Assembly: GCA_945861785.1 (NCBI GenBank)
Contig: CAMAWD010000009.1
Span: forward strand, 1-64,000
Origin: Rhodoferax sp. OV413
Lineage (GTDB): Bacteria > Pseudomonadota > Gammaproteobacteria > Burkholderiales > Burkholderiaceae_C
DNA length: 64,000 nucleotides
Direction: 5' to 3'
Part shown: in pieces, positions 45,156-54,449 of the stretch
Layout of the letters: every line of letters starts with the position of its first letter
How positions within the stretch are numbered: position 1 is the first letter of the stretch
Program-made: the position numbers and the translations under genes
Notes under the pieces: model-generated
Told to the model about the DNA's origin: nothing
What the model saw: only the letters and a program-made list of their open reading frames with translations
Databases searched by the model: none

Positions 45156-46036
45156 GGCTGCGCCCCGGCGTGGGCGGCCTGGTTGTGCGCCGGTCTGTGG
45201 TCTTCATCCTCGAGTTTCTGCCAGAGGGCGCGCACCATGCGCATCAGCAGTTGTGACTCTTCCCAGCGGTCGGAGAGTTCGTAACCGTCGGCGCCCGTCA
45301 TGGCGTATTCGCGCGGGCCGAGCTCGCACAGGAAGGTCAGCACCGCGTCCTTCGGTGCGCGCCGGCGCCAGCTGCGAAAGCCGTATTCCCACCAGCCCAT
45401 GAAGAGGTCGAGCCAGTCTTTCTGGTGGGCGAAGCTGATCTGCACCTGAACCTGCTCGCGGCTGGCCACCCGGCCGTGGAAGCCCCAGCAGTTGTCGAGG
45501 ATGCGGTGCATCAGGCGGTGGTTCTCGTCGGAAATCGGCCAGGCGAATTCGCGCCCCACCACGTAGTGCGACAGGTCGCCGGTCAGGCGCAGGTCCGGAA
45601 AACGGTCGAGCAGGCGCAGCGTGAAATACAGGTCCGTGGTCATGCGGTCGCGGTGGGTCTCCAGGTGCAGGGCCACCCCCGCCTGGGCGGCCAATGCCCG
45701 CCAGCCGTCGATCAGCGGGATGCACTCGGCGACCGTATGCGGACGCACATCGGCCTGCAGGTTGAGATGGTCGGCACCGAATTCGGCCACATGCGCCAGG
45801 ATCGGCGCCAGGTCGTCGACTGTCCTGGGGTAACACTGTGCCTGCCAGGTCAGGCCCCAGTCACGCAACTGCCCGGTGACCTCACGCACGTAGTCACGAT
45901 CGAAGAAACGCACCCCTGCTCCGTCGAAGCCGGCTGCGTGGACCATGTCGAGCTTGGTCGCGAGCGACCACTCGGCGCCGTCCGGGCGCCGCCGCTCCAT
46001 GGCCCACATCGATTGGTAAACCCGAAGCTGCTGCAT
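45152..46036 (-). CDS. Sugar phosphate isomerase/epimerase family TIM-barrel protein
   Basis: A 294-residue xylose-isomerase-like barrel (AP_endonuc_2). Family metal-site stretches are VALHLETHRDRM, LRLTGDLSHYVVG and TFLCELGPREYA. The ATG at 46036 overlaps the stop of the PhyH gene (TGATG). It may isomerise a keto acid or ketose in this pathway; no better assignment is possible. Confidence 0.75.
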   Translation of the reverse strand: MQQLRVYQSMWAMERRRPDGAEWSLATKLDMVHAAGFDGAGVRFFDRDYVREVTGQLRDWGLTWQAQCYPRTVDDLAPILAHVAEFGADHLNLQADVRPHTVAECIPLIDGWRALAAQAGVALHLETHRDRMTTDLYFTLRLLDRFPDLRLTGDLSHYVVGREFAWPISDENHRLMHRILDNCWGFHGRVASREQVQVQISFAHQKDWLDLFMGWWEYGFRSWRRRAPKDAVLTFLCELGPREYAMTGADGYELSDRWEESQLLMRMVRALWQKLEDEDHRPAHNQAAHAGAQP

Positions 46037-46926
46037 CAGGAGGCTTCGGTCGCGATTTCGCCGGCGTCCTTGAAGAAACGCGTGCCCAGGTCGCGCTGGT
46101 TCTCGTAGATCGACCCCTGCTTGGGTGCCGCCGGATAGGGCAGGCGCACCGGCACGGCCGTCATGCGTGGCTCCAGCGTCTCGGCACCGCTCACCAGCAG
46201 ATCCCCCCAGGCATTCCAGTCTGTGGGCGGATGGACCAGCGGCCAGGCGTCCGCCGCACGGTACTGGTGCAGCAGGAAGCGGCGCGGCTTGCCCGAGGTG
46301 TTGGCGGACGACCCATGCAGCAGGCGCACGTGGTGCACGGTGATCGAGCCCGCGCGGCCCGTGCACATGACGGCCCGCGAGAAGTCGATCCCGCTGGTGA
46401 CGGGATCGACGCCACCGACAAAATGGCCGTTGGCGTTGTGGTCGTAGATCTTGTCCTTGTGGCTGCCGGGGATCACGAGCATGGAGCCGTTGTCGGTCGT
46501 GAAGTCGTCGATCATGATGCCCACGGCGGCCAGGTCATCGTTGGTGTGCGGGTAGAAAGCCCAGTCCTGGTGCCACTCGATCGGTGAGCCGAAACCGGCC
46601 GCCTTCAGGTTGAGCTTGGACAGGTCGAAACGCACATTGGGGCCCCACAGCTTGTTCAGCACGGCCACGATGCCGGGGTGGCGGACCATGCGCGCATACA
46701 CCGGATGGTGCTGGTGCGGGGTCTTGATGCGGCGCAGGCGCGGCTGCTCTGCGTTGTGGCCCGGTTCGAGGTCGAACACATCGGTGTGCTGCAGGGTGCT
46801 GCGCGAGCGTTCCACGAACTCGTCTGTCACGCGCTGCAGATCGGCGATGTCCTGCCCCGACAACACGTCGGGCACGACGATGTAACCCTCGCGCTCATAA
46901 CGCGCGACATCCTGGTCTGTGATCAT
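46036..46926 (-). CDS. Phytanoyl-CoA dioxygenase (PhyH) family protein
   Basis: A 296-residue Fe(II)/2-oxoglutarate oxygenase. Ligands His119-x-Asp121 (EWHQDWAFYPH) and His204 (RLLHGSSAN), with Arg215 or Arg216 (KPRRFLL) for 2-oxoglutarate. The ATG at 46926 follows GAGGAG by 7 bases; an upstream extension of the frame is unlike the family. It is the first gene of the minus-strand operon and is distinct in sequence from the second PhyH protein of the cluster. Confidence 0.87.
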   Translation of the reverse strand: MITDQDVARYEREGYIVVPDVLSGQDIADLQRVTDEFVERSRSTLQHTDVFDLEPGHNAEQPRLRRIKTPHQHHPVYARMVRHPGIVAVLNKLWGPNVRFDLSKLNLKAAGFGSPIEWHQDWAFYPHTNDDLAAVGIMIDDFTTDNGSMLVIPGSHKDKIYDHNANGHFVGGVDPVTSGIDFSRAVMCTGRAGSITVHHVRLLHGSSANTSGKPRRFLLHQYRAADAWPLVHPPTDWNAWGDLLVSGAETLEPRMTAVPVRLPYPAAPKQGSIYENQRDLGTRFFKDAGEIATEAS

Positions 46927-46980
46927 TTTGTCTCCTCGGCGGCGTGCAACTTCAGTGGGTGAAGGCAGGGTCAAACGCAA

Positions 46981-47011
46981 TTGACCGGAATTTAATATTA
47001 CATTAGTATTA
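46981..47011 (+). promoter_or_regulatory. Promoter and 19-base near-palindrome between divergent operons
   Basis: TTGACC (46981-46986) and TAGTAT (47004-47009), 17 bases apart, point at the TRAP genes. TAATATTACATTAGTATTA (46993-47011) pairs at seven of nine positions around a central A and overlaps the -10. This A+T-rich dyad stands out in the G+C-rich background and could serve both operons as an operator. No dedicated regulator gene lies beside it. Confidence 0.55.
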
Positions 47012-47094
47012 TCCTTGCCGGCGGCCTTGGCAATGCTTGGTTCTGGAGCCGGACTACAACAACCGTTGGCGAGAGCCGACACACAGGAGACACC

Positions 47095-48105
47095 ATGGCA
47101 ATATCAAGGCGTGCAGTTTTGGCCTATGGTGCTGGCGCAGCCAGCGTTCTGGCCGTTCCGGCAATCACCCGCGCGCAAGGCGCCCCGATCCGGCTGGTTT
47201 TTTCGCACCACCTCCCGACCACCCACCTGGGGCACAGGATCACCGAGACCTTTGCCTCGCGTGTCAAGGACGCCACCGGTGGGCAGGTCACGATCGACAT
47301 TCGGCCGGCCTCGCAGCTGTTCAACCTGCGCACCTCGGCCGAGGCGCTGCAACTCGGCACGCTCGACATGTGTTGGAGCGACCTGGGCACCCTGGCCAAC
47401 TGGCAGCCGCACATGGGTTTCATTTCGCTGCCCTTCCTGTTCAACGATTTCGACCATGTCAAGCGCGTCATGTACGGCCCACCGGGGCGGCAGGTGGTCG
47501 ACATGGCCAAGGAGTCGTTGGGCGTGGAGATCCTGTCCCTGGGCGCTTCGGGCTTCCGGGTGTTCCTGTCGCGCAAGCCGATCCACAAGGCCGACGACGT
47601 GCGCGGCATCAAGCTGCGGGTTCCGGAGATCCCCACCTGGGTGGCCATGGCCAAGGCGATGGGCGCCAACCCCACGCCGATTCCGGCCGGCGAAATGTAC
47701 ACCGCCCTGCAGACTGGTGTGATCGACGCCATCGAGGTGCCGGCCGACTACATCGTCTCCGCCAAGATCTACGAGGTGGCCGGTTTTGCCACCAAGACCC
47801 ACCACATCTTCACCGAGGTCTCGATGATGGCCAGCGCCAAGCGCATGGCGGCACTGCCCGCCAATGTGCAGAAGGTCATCCGGGAGGAGTCCGTGCGGGC
47901 AGTCCAGAAGGACATGTGGGACGCCAACATCGCGGAACAGTCCGCCGCCTGGAACGAACTGGCGGGCCGGGTGAAGGCCAATGCCACACCGGACATCGAC
48001 AGTTTCCGCTCCAAGATGGGGCCGGTGCTGACCGACTTCGTCGCCAAGACCGGGCCCAAGGGCAAGGCGCTGGTCGATGCCACCGTAGCGGCCGCCAAGG
48101 GCTGA
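47095..48105 (+). CDS. dctP: TRAP transporter substrate-binding protein (DctP family)
   Basis: A 336-residue periplasmic receptor. The ATG at 47095 follows AGGAG by 7 bases and starts a signal peptide with a twin-arginine-like SRRAVL and cleavage near TRAQG. Family motifs: TTHLGHRITETFASRVKD, the carboxylate-binding Arg region GIKLRVPEIPTW, and GVIDAIEVPADYI. It binds an organic or sugar acid and hands it to DctQM. First gene of the plus-strand operon. Confidence 0.9.
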   Translation: MAISRRAVLAYGAGAASVLAVPAITRAQGAPIRLVFSHHLPTTHLGHRITETFASRVKDATGGQVTIDIRPASQLFNLRTSAEALQLGTLDMCWSDLGTLANWQPHMGFISLPFLFNDFDHVKRVMYGPPGRQVVDMAKESLGVEILSLGASGFRVFLSRKPIHKADDVRGIKLRVPEIPTWVAMAKAMGANPTPIPAGEMYTALQTGVIDAIEVPADYIVSAKIYEVAGFATKTHHIFTEVSMMASAKRMAALPANVQKVIREESVRAVQKDMWDANIAEQSAAWNELAGRVKANATPDIDSFRSKMGPVLTDFVAKTGPKGKALVDATVAAAKG

Positions 48106-48112
48106 CCTGGCA

Positions 48113-48661
48113 ATGCCGGGTCCGCACACGGACTCGCGCGAGGCACCTCCCCACCGCTCGGCGGTGCTGTACCGGCTGGACCGGCTGGCGGGTGGCCTTG
48201 GCGCGACGTTGAAGGCGCTGTCGGTGGCATTTCTGGCGAGCTACTTCGTTCTCGTTTTGCTGCAGGTTTTCTTCCGCTACGTGGTCAACGAGTCGCTGTT
48301 CTGGGCCGAGGAACTGGTGCGTGGCCTGATGGTCTGGGGGGTCATGATCAGTTCGGCCCTGGTGGCCGGGTCGCGCGGCCATATCCGGGTCGAGGTGCTC
48401 GAGCTGATGTTGCCACCCCTGGGCCGCCGGATCGTGGTCTGGATCACCGATGCGCTGTGTATTGCCTTCAGCGTGTTGCTGCTGTGGGCCGCCATCGAGC
48501 TCATGAGCCGCTCTTGGCTCCAGCGTTCTCCGCTGCTGGAGATTCCGAAGTGGTCGGTCTACATGGCCCTGGCGGTCGGTGCCGGCTGCGAAGCCCTGCT
48601 GGTGCTGATCACCTGGAACCGGCCGCTGGCGGTCGAGCATCCGGTGGACCCCACACTGTGA
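48113..48661 (+). CDS. dctQ: TRAP transporter small permease (DctQ family)
   Basis: A 182-residue protein with four membrane segments, the second containing VVNESLFWAEELVRGLMVWGV, a DctQ hallmark. It begins 7 bases after the dctP stop. It couples the receptor to the large permease. Confidence 0.87.
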   Translation: MPGPHTDSREAPPHRSAVLYRLDRLAGGLGATLKALSVAFLASYFVLVLLQVFFRYVVNESLFWAEELVRGLMVWGVMISSALVAGSRGHIRVEVLELMLPPLGRRIVVWITDALCIAFSVLLLWAAIELMSRSWLQRSPLLEIPKWSVYMALAVGAGCEALLVLITWNRPLAVEHPVDPTL

Positions 48662-48685
48662 AACCAGCCCCATGAAAGTTTGCGC

Positions 48686-49969
48686 ATGACGATTTCCCTG
48701 ATGTTGGGGTTGTTCTGCATCTTCATGGTGTTGGGCCTGCCGATCGGTTACTGCATGGGGCTGGCCGCCATCCTGGCCATTCTCTACGACGGCCAGCTGC
48801 CGGTGCTGATACTGGCCCAGCAGTTCTACGAGGCGCTCGACAATTTCTCCCTGCTGGCCGTGCCCTTGTTCGTGCTGGCCGGCGAACTGATGAGCGTGGC
48901 CGGCATCACCGAGCGGCTGGTGAACATGTCCCGCGCACTCATCGGGCATTTCCGCGGTGGCCTGGCGCAGGCCAACATCATGACCAACATGTTCATGGGG
49001 GCCATATCGGGCTCCGCGCTGGCCGATCTCACCGCCATCGGCTCGATCATGATTCCGGCCATGAAGCGCGAAGGTTACAAACCAGCGTTCGCCGTGGCCG
49101 TCACGGCCTGTGCCTCCATGATGGCGCCCATCATTCCGCCCAGCGTGATCGCCGTCATCTACGGCTCGGTCACGGGTGTCTCGGTCGGCGCCTTGTTCCT
49201 GGGGGGTGTGTTCCCCGGCATCCTCGCCGGGGTGTCGATGCTGGTGCTGGCCTGGTACATGGCGCCGGGCGCGGGTGCCCAGCCTTCGCCGCGCGTCGGA
49301 TGGGGGGAGCGCGGCACGGCGACCTTGCGCGCGGCGCCCGCGATGCTGATGCCGGTCATCATCATCGGCGGCATCCTGTCGGGCGCCTTCACCCCCACGG
49401 AGGCCGGCGCAATTGCCGCCCTGTATGCCTTGCTGTTCGGTCTGGCGGGGCGCCGGCACGGGTTTGCCTCGCTTTACCGCAACTTCGCCGCAGCTGCCAG
49501 CATGACGGCCGGCGCCCTCGTCACGCTGGCGGGCGCCGGGCTGTTCAGCTGGGTGCTGAGCCGCGCCGGTGTCGGCCAGAGCACCCTGCAGCTGATGTTG
49601 TCGATCACCAGCGACCCGAAACTGGCCATGCTGGTCCTGATCGCCTTTTTCTTCCTGCTCGGCACATTTCTGGAGCCGGTGCCGGCACTGATCATCGTGG
49701 TGCCGATCATGGGCCCGCTGATCGCCCACCTGGGCTACGACCCGGTGCACTTCGGCATCGTCACCATCATGCTGCTCGTGCTCGGCTCGGTGACACCGCC
49801 CGTGGGCGTGCTGGCCATGGTGGCCTGCAAGATCGCGGGCATCCGCTACAACGAGTCGCTCGGCATGTTGCTGCCGTTTACGGCGGCCTGGTTGGCGGTG
49901 ATTCTTCTGGTGGCCTTCGTGCCGGAGCTGGTTTTGTGGTTGCCGCGCGTCATGAAGGGCGCAAACTGA
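48686..49969 (+). CDS. dctM: TRAP transporter large permease (DctM family)
   Basis: A 427-residue permease with about twelve membrane segments. Family motifs: VPLFVLAGELMSVAGIT near residue 57, MTNMFMGAISGSALADLTAIGSI near residue 100, and MMAPIIPPSVIAVIYG near 148. ATG at 48686 is chosen; a TTG two codons earlier is possible. It uses a sodium gradient to import the DctP ligand. Confidence 0.92.
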   Translation: MTISLMLGLFCIFMVLGLPIGYCMGLAAILAILYDGQLPVLILAQQFYEALDNFSLLAVPLFVLAGELMSVAGITERLVNMSRALIGHFRGGLAQANIMTNMFMGAISGSALADLTAIGSIMIPAMKREGYKPAFAVAVTACASMMAPIIPPSVIAVIYGSVTGVSVGALFLGGVFPGILAGVSMLVLAWYMAPGAGAQPSPRVGWGERGTATLRAAPAMLMPVIIIGGILSGAFTPTEAGAIAALYALLFGLAGRRHGFASLYRNFAAAASMTAGALVTLAGAGLFSWVLSRAGVGQSTLQLMLSITSDPKLAMLVLIAFFFLLGTFLEPVPALIIVVPIMGPLIAHLGYDPVHFGIVTIMLLVLGSVTPPVGVLAMVACKIAGIRYNESLGMLLPFTAAWLAVILLVAFVPELVLWLPRVMKGAN

Positions 49970-49999
49970 CGCGCCAGCAGGCGCTTTCGAGGAGACAGG

Positions 50000-51001
50000 A
50001 TGGAGAAGTTTCGTGTCGGCATCACCAGCGATGTGCTGATGTCGGATGGCGTGCCGATTTTCGGTACCGAGGTGCTGCGCATGCTGGACGAGCCGGCTGT
50101 ACAGTGGGAATACATGGGCCAGGACTCCGACCACATCACGCCGGCGCATGCTGCGCGTTACGACGCCATCTGTGCCATGACAACCCGCCTGACGCCGCAA
50201 AGCCTGGCCGGCACCGACCACCGCTTGAAGCTGATTGCACGTTTCGGTGTTGGTTACGACAGCATCGACGTGCCGGCCTGCACTGCGGCCGGGGTGTTGC
50301 TGACAATCGCACCCGACGGCGTGCGCCGCCCGGTGGCCAGTTCCGCCCTGACGCTGATACTGATGCTGGCGCACAAGGTGCTGATCAAGGACCGCCTGAC
50401 CCGCGCCGGCCGTTGGGCCGAGAAGATGGACCACATCGGCACCGGCCTGACCGGCCGCACGCTGGGCTCGATCGGCATGGGCAACATCGGCGCCGAATTG
50501 TTTCGCATCGCCAGGCCGCTGGACATGCACCACATCGCGCACGATCCGGTGGCCGATCCAGCCGTGGCAGCGGCGATCGGCGTGCGGCTGGTCGATATGG
50601 ACACCCTGTTCCGCGAGTCGGACTTCCTGAGCGTCAACTGTCCGCTGAACGCCCGCACGCAGGGCCTGGTCGATGCGCGCCTTATCGGCCTCATGAAGCC
50701 CAGCGCCTACCTGATCAACACCGCCCGCGGGCCGATCGTCGATGAAGCTGCGCTGGTGGCCGCGCTGCAAGGCGGCCGCATCGCCGGCGCCGGGCTGGAC
50801 GTCTTTGAGCAGGAGCCGACACCGCCAAGCAACCCGCTGCTGGCCATGGACAACGTGGTCGTCACGCCCCACGGGATCTGTTTCACCGACGAGTGCATGC
50901 ACGGGTTGGCGGAGAGTGCATTCCGCGCCGTGCTCGAAGTGGCGGCTGGGCGAACGCCACCGTTTGTCGTCAACCCCGACGCCCTGAACCGGCGCCGCTG
51001 A
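50000..51001 (+). CDS. D-2-hydroxyacid dehydrogenase
   Basis: A 333-residue NAD(P)-dependent dehydrogenase of the phosphoglycerate/hydroxypyruvate reductase type. NAD loop GSIGMGNIGAELF, substrate arginine in NTARGPIVDE, a Glu in FEQEPTPP, and the catalytic His in VVTPHGICF. It interconverts a 2-keto acid and a D-2-hydroxy acid. The ATG at 50000 follows GAGGAG, 30 bases after dctM, so it is probably in the TRAP operon. A 9-base gap separates it from the SDR gene. Confidence 0.88.
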   Translation: MEKFRVGITSDVLMSDGVPIFGTEVLRMLDEPAVQWEYMGQDSDHITPAHAARYDAICAMTTRLTPQSLAGTDHRLKLIARFGVGYDSIDVPACTAAGVLLTIAPDGVRRPVASSALTLILMLAHKVLIKDRLTRAGRWAEKMDHIGTGLTGRTLGSIGMGNIGAELFRIARPLDMHHIAHDPVADPAVAAAIGVRLVDMDTLFRESDFLSVNCPLNARTQGLVDARLIGLMKPSAYLINTARGPIVDEAALVAALQGGRIAGAGLDVFEQEPTPPSNPLLAMDNVVVTPHGICFTDECMHGLAESAFRAVLEVAAGRTPPFVVNPDALNRRR

Positions 51002-51010
51002 GCACCAGGC

Positions 51011-51790
51011 ATGGACGTGGCACCTTCACCCGCACCGGCCAGTGAGCCCGGTGTGCTGGTCGTGACCGGGGCGTCACGCGGCATCGGTGCGGCCTGTGCG
51101 GTCCTTGGCGCGCGCGCGGGGTACCGCGTGGTGGTCAACTATGCGCGCAGCCGCGACGCAGCCCTGGAGGTGGTGGCCGCCATCGAACGCGCCGGCGGCA
51201 GCGCCATTGCCGTGCGCGCAGATGTTTCGAGGCCTGCCGATGTGGATGAACTGTTCGCACAGACCGACCGCCATTTCGGCCGCGTGACCGCACTGATCAA
51301 CAATGCCGGGATCGGTGGCGCGATCCGCCCGATCGAGGACCATACCGAGGAGACGTTGAACGCGCTGTTCCGTACCAACATCTACGGCTGCATCTACTGC
51401 GCCGGCGCGGCGATCCGGCGCATGTCGCCCCGGCATGGTGGATCGGGGGGCGTCATTGTCAACATCTCCTCGGCCGCGGCACGGCTCGGCGGCATCCAGG
51501 GCATGGTGGCCTACGCGGCGAGCAAAGGTGCGGTGGACAGCTTCACAACCGGCCTGGGCAAGGAGGTCGGCAAGGAGGGAATCCGTGTCGTGGGCATCCG
51601 GCCCGGAATGATCGCCACCGACATCCTGGAGCCCATCGGCGGTGCGGCCCTGATGCAGGCGACTGCGCCGACGATCCCGCTCGGGCGGGTGGGTCAGGCG
51701 GAGGAAATCGCGCAGGCGGCCATCTGGCTGTTGAGTGCGGCGGCGTCCTATGTGCACGGAACCACGATCGACGTCTCTGGCGGACGCTGA
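51011..51790 (+). CDS. SDR family oxidoreductase
   Basis: A 259-residue short-chain dehydrogenase: cofactor loop TGASRGIGAAC (18-28), NNAGIGG near 93, Ser in NISSAAARLGG and Tyr-x3-Lys in YAASKGAVDSF. It follows the dehydrogenase gene by 9 bases, as the last gene of the TRAP operon. FabG-like in form; a sugar or sugar-acid alcohol is the likely substrate given the context. Confidence 0.87.
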   Translation: MDVAPSPAPASEPGVLVVTGASRGIGAACAVLGARAGYRVVVNYARSRDAALEVVAAIERAGGSAIAVRADVSRPADVDELFAQTDRHFGRVTALINNAGIGGAIRPIEDHTEETLNALFRTNIYGCIYCAGAAIRRMSPRHGGSGGVIVNISSAAARLGGIQGMVAYAASKGAVDSFTTGLGKEVGKEGIRVVGIRPGMIATDILEPIGGAALMQATAPTIPLGRVGQAEEIAQAAIWLLSAAASYVHGTTIDVSGGR

Positions 51791-51841
51791 AAGACGGCGC
51801 GGCGGCAAGTGGTGCCGGCCCTGGGTGGACCGGGCACCGGC

Positions 51842-52183
51842 TCAGCGGTCCACCAGCGTGTAGGTCCGGATCGCCCGCTGGAGGATCCAGGCCGACACCG
51901 TGCGGTCGAACGCGACGAAATGGGCTTCGCGCTTGTGCTGCTCGAAGGCGGCGGCATCGCGGTAGATCTCGTACAGGAACACCTGGAAGGGTTGCGCCGG
52001 ATCGGTGCAGACGTCGAACACCAGGCAACCAGGTTCGCGCTCGCGTGAACTGCGGGCATTCGCCACCATCTCACGCATGAATGCGTCCCAGTGGACGGGG
52101 TCGATACCGAACTGGACGGCGACTACGAAACCGGATACAGCCCCGTCGGTGGTGGGGACGGTGGTGGTGGTCGAGGTGGACAT
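51842..52183 (-). CDS. Antibiotic biosynthesis monooxygenase (ABM) domain protein
   Basis: A 113-residue single-domain ABM protein: FVVAVQFGIDPVHWDAFMREM at the start, REPGCLVFDVCTDPAQP in the middle, FQVFLYEIYRDAAAFEQHK toward the end, all typical of the YgiN/LsrG group. Such proteins act as cofactor-free quinol monooxygenases or isomerases. It lies 54 bases after the SDR gene encoded at 52238-52999 in the minus-strand run. Confidence 0.82.
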   Translation of the reverse strand: MSTSTTTTVPTTDGAVSGFVVAVQFGIDPVHWDAFMREMVANARSSREREPGCLVFDVCTDPAQPFQVFLYEIYRDAAAFEQHKREAHFVAFDRTVSAWILQRAIRTYTLVDR

Positions 52184-52237
52184 GTGGTGCTCGTTTCGTG
52201 GGGGAGGGGCTGGTACGGGGGCGGATGGGCAACGCTG

Positions 52238-52999
52238 TCAGGGCATGACGCTGCCGCCGTTGACCTCTATCGTCTGGCCGGTGATGTAACTGGCGAGCTT
52301 TTCACTGGCCAGGAAAAGCATGGCGCCAGAACACTCATCCGCCCGGCCCAGGCGTCCCATGGGGATCCCGGCGCTCAGCTGGGCCAGCAATTCGGGGCTG
52401 GTATGGCCATCGTGGATCGGTGTGGCGATCACGCCGGGTGCAACTGCATTGACGCGGATACCGTCGCCGACCAACTCCTTGGCCAGGGCGCGTGTCAGCG
52501 TCGAGATGTAGGCCTTGCTCGACGAATACAGCCCCGCGCCCATGCTGCCGCCACTGCGCGCCGCCTGCGAGGTCAGGTTGATGATGCAGCCGCCACCCTG
52601 TTGGCGCATGTGCGGCACGACGTGGCGGCACAGCGCAATCATGGAGCGCGCGTTGAGGTGGAACACCTCGTCGATCAGCGCGTCACTCGCTTCAACCAGG
52701 GGTGTCCTCCTGACGAATCCCCCCGCGTTGTTGATCAGCACGTCGATGCGGCCAAAGTGCTGGTGTACCTCGGCGGCCAGCCGTTCGAGCTGCGCGGTGT
52801 CGGACACATCGGCGCGGAACACCGCGCCGTCGCCACCGGCGGCCCGCACCCGGGCCAGGACGGCGTGCGCCTGCTCGGGGTGCGAATGGCAATGCACGGC
52901 GATGCGCGCGCCCTGCGCTGCGAAATCCACAGCCGCCGCGGCGCCGATCCCGGAACTCGCACCGGTGATCAACACCACCTTGTCCTTCAGGTCATCCAT
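52238..52999 (-). CDS. SDR family oxidoreductase (FabG-like)
   Basis: A 253-residue short-chain dehydrogenase: TGASSGIGAAAAV (13-25), NNAGG near 90, Ser in NLTSQAARSGG and Tyr-x3-Lys in YSSSKAYISTL. It starts 15 bases after the rhamnonate dehydratase gene on the same strand, so the two are surely co-transcribed. In the oxidative L-rhamnose pathway an SDR either oxidises L-rhamnose or the 2-keto-3-deoxyrhamnonate at C4; either role would fit. Confidence 0.88.
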   Translation of the reverse strand: MDDLKDKVVLITGASSGIGAAAAVDFAAQGARIAVHCHSHPEQAHAVLARVRAAGGDGAVFRADVSDTAQLERLAAEVHQHFGRIDVLINNAGGFVRRTPLVEASDALIDEVFHLNARSMIALCRHVVPHMRQQGGGCIINLTSQAARSGGSMGAGLYSSSKAYISTLTRALAKELVGDGIRVNAVAPGVIATPIHDGHTSPELLAQLSAGIPMGRLGRADECSGAMLFLASEKLASYITGQTIEVNGGSVMP

Positions 53000-53014
53000 G
53001 CGTGGCCTGCGCTG

Positions 53015-54199
53015 TCAGTGGCTGTGGGGCCGGTGCAGCTTGCACTGCGGATTGAGCCGCACACCGAATCCGGGCTGGTCCAGTGCCGAGGCCTTCATGC
53101 GGCCGCCTTGCGGCACCGGCTCGTCCAGCAGCAGCGGGTTGAACATCGGCACCACCTGATCGGCCTTGGGCGCCATCATCAGGAATTCGGCGAACGGGCT
53201 GTTGTGGCGGGTGATGACGAAGTGGTAGCTGTAGACCGATGACCCGTGTGGTACCACCATGCTGCCGTGGGCGTCGGCAAGCGCCGAGATCTTGATGAGT
53301 TCGGTCATGCCCCCGCACCAGCCGACATCCGGCTGGATCAGGTCGCAGCAACCCATCTCGAGCAGCAGCCGGAAGCCCCAGCGTGTGGCCTCGTGCTCTC
53401 CGGTGGTGACCATCATGCCGGCTGGCACCTGGCGGCGCAGTTGCGCATAACCCCAGTAGTCGTCGGGCGGCAGTGCTTCTTCGATCCACTTCAGGCCATG
53501 CGCGTGTGCGGCCTGCGCCAGTCGGGTGGCGTAGTTGAGGTCCAGGCTCATCCAGCAGTCGTACATGAGCCAGAAATCCTTGCCGACACGCTGGCGCATA
53601 TCGGCAAGTTTTTCGATGTTCTTGTGCAGGCCTTCCTCACCCTCTGCCGGACCATGCTGCAGCGGCATCTTGCCGCCGATGAAGCCCATCTGCTGGGCCA
53701 GGTCGGGGCGGGGCCCCGTGGCGTAGAACACCAGTTCGTCGCGTACCGGGCCACCCAGCAACTGGTGCACCGGCTCCTTGCGCACCTTGGCCAGCAGGTC
53801 CCACAAAGCCAGGTCGACACCGGATATGGCGTTGATCACCACCCCCTTGCGGCCGTAGTAGAGCGTGGCGAAATACATCTGGTCCCACATCTTCTCGATG
53901 TCGGTGACGCGTTGCCCCTCGAGAAAACGCGCCAGGTGTTTTTCGACGATGAACGCGCCGATCTCGCCACCGGTCGTGACGGCAAAACCGACCGTTCCGT
54001 CGCTGGCCTCGATCTCCACCACCAAGCTGCCCAGCACATTGATGCCAAAGGACTGGCGGCTCTGTCGGTATTCGGGGTAACGCGCCATCGGTGTGGCGAT
54101 GTGGTCGTCGATCCAGTGCTCCTTGCCCTGGTCGTGGTAATCGGCACCACCACCCCGGACGGTGAAGGCGCGCACATGCCGGATGCTGGGAATACCCAT
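53015..54199 (-). CDS. rhmD: L-rhamnonate dehydratase (enolase superfamily)
   Basis: A 394-residue protein that matches RhmD along its whole length from memory. The diagnostic loop [19 protein letters not shown] is at residues 26-44 (His33). Metal ligands are Asp214 (MYDCW), Glu240 ([11 protein letters not shown]) and Glu268 (TTGEHEA); the Asp291/His318 dyad ([16 protein letters not shown]) is the general acid/base. It removes water from L-rhamnonate to give 2-keto-3-deoxy-L-rhamnonate in the cytoplasm. The gene heads a minus-strand operon with an SDR and an ABM protein, and is divergent from boxR. Confidence 0.93.
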   Translation of the reverse strand: MGIPSIRHVRAFTVRGGGADYHDQGKEHWIDDHIATPMARYPEYRQSRQSFGINVLGSLVVEIEASDGTVGFAVTTGGEIGAFIVEKHLARFLEGQRVTDIEKMWDQMYFATLYYGRKGVVINAISGVDLALWDLLAKVRKEPVHQLLGGPVRDELVFYATGPRPDLAQQMGFIGGKMPLQHGPAEGEEGLHKNIEKLADMRQRVGKDFWLMYDCWMSLDLNYATRLAQAAHAHGLKWIEEALPPDDYWGYAQLRRQVPAGMMVTTGEHEATRWGFRLLLEMGCCDLIQPDVGWCGGMTELIKISALADAHGSMVVPHGSSVYSYHFVITRHNSPFAEFLMMAPKADQVVPMFNPLLLDEPVPQGGRMKASALDQPGFGVRLNPQCKLHRPHSH

Positions 54200-54388
54200 G
54201 GGTTTGTCTCGCTCGTTGTCAGGTCAATGGGGTGCAAAGCGCGCCCGCACAGGTGCACCGGCATGCGGATCCAGTTTAGCAAGTTTGGCGCGTGGCCGGG
54301 CTTGTTTGAAGCCGCCTTGCACTGGCCCGGGGCTTGATGGCGGGGGTGGTCGTCACGGGAGTCTCCTTGCCTTTGTTGCCTTGCGGGC

Positions 54389-54417
54389 TTGTTCGTCGCC
54401 AAAATATGAACTATTCT
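54389..54417 (+). promoter_or_regulatory. Putative boxR promoter
   Basis: TTGTTC (54389-54394) and TATTCT (54412-54417), 17 bases apart, end about 32 bases before the boxR ATG. Match to consensus is moderate. A single TGCA lies downstream inside the boxR coding start (near 54474). Confidence 0.4.
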
Positions 54418-54449
54418 GCGTGCGAGAACCATAAGGATCTTTTTAGTAC

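Noticed and set aside
47876-50902. A 1008-codon open frame on the minus strand across the TRAP and dehydrogenase genes
   Set aside because: Its translation is rich in His, Gln, Arg and Gly without any domain, as expected for the antisense of high-G+C genes, and the plus-strand genes are certain.
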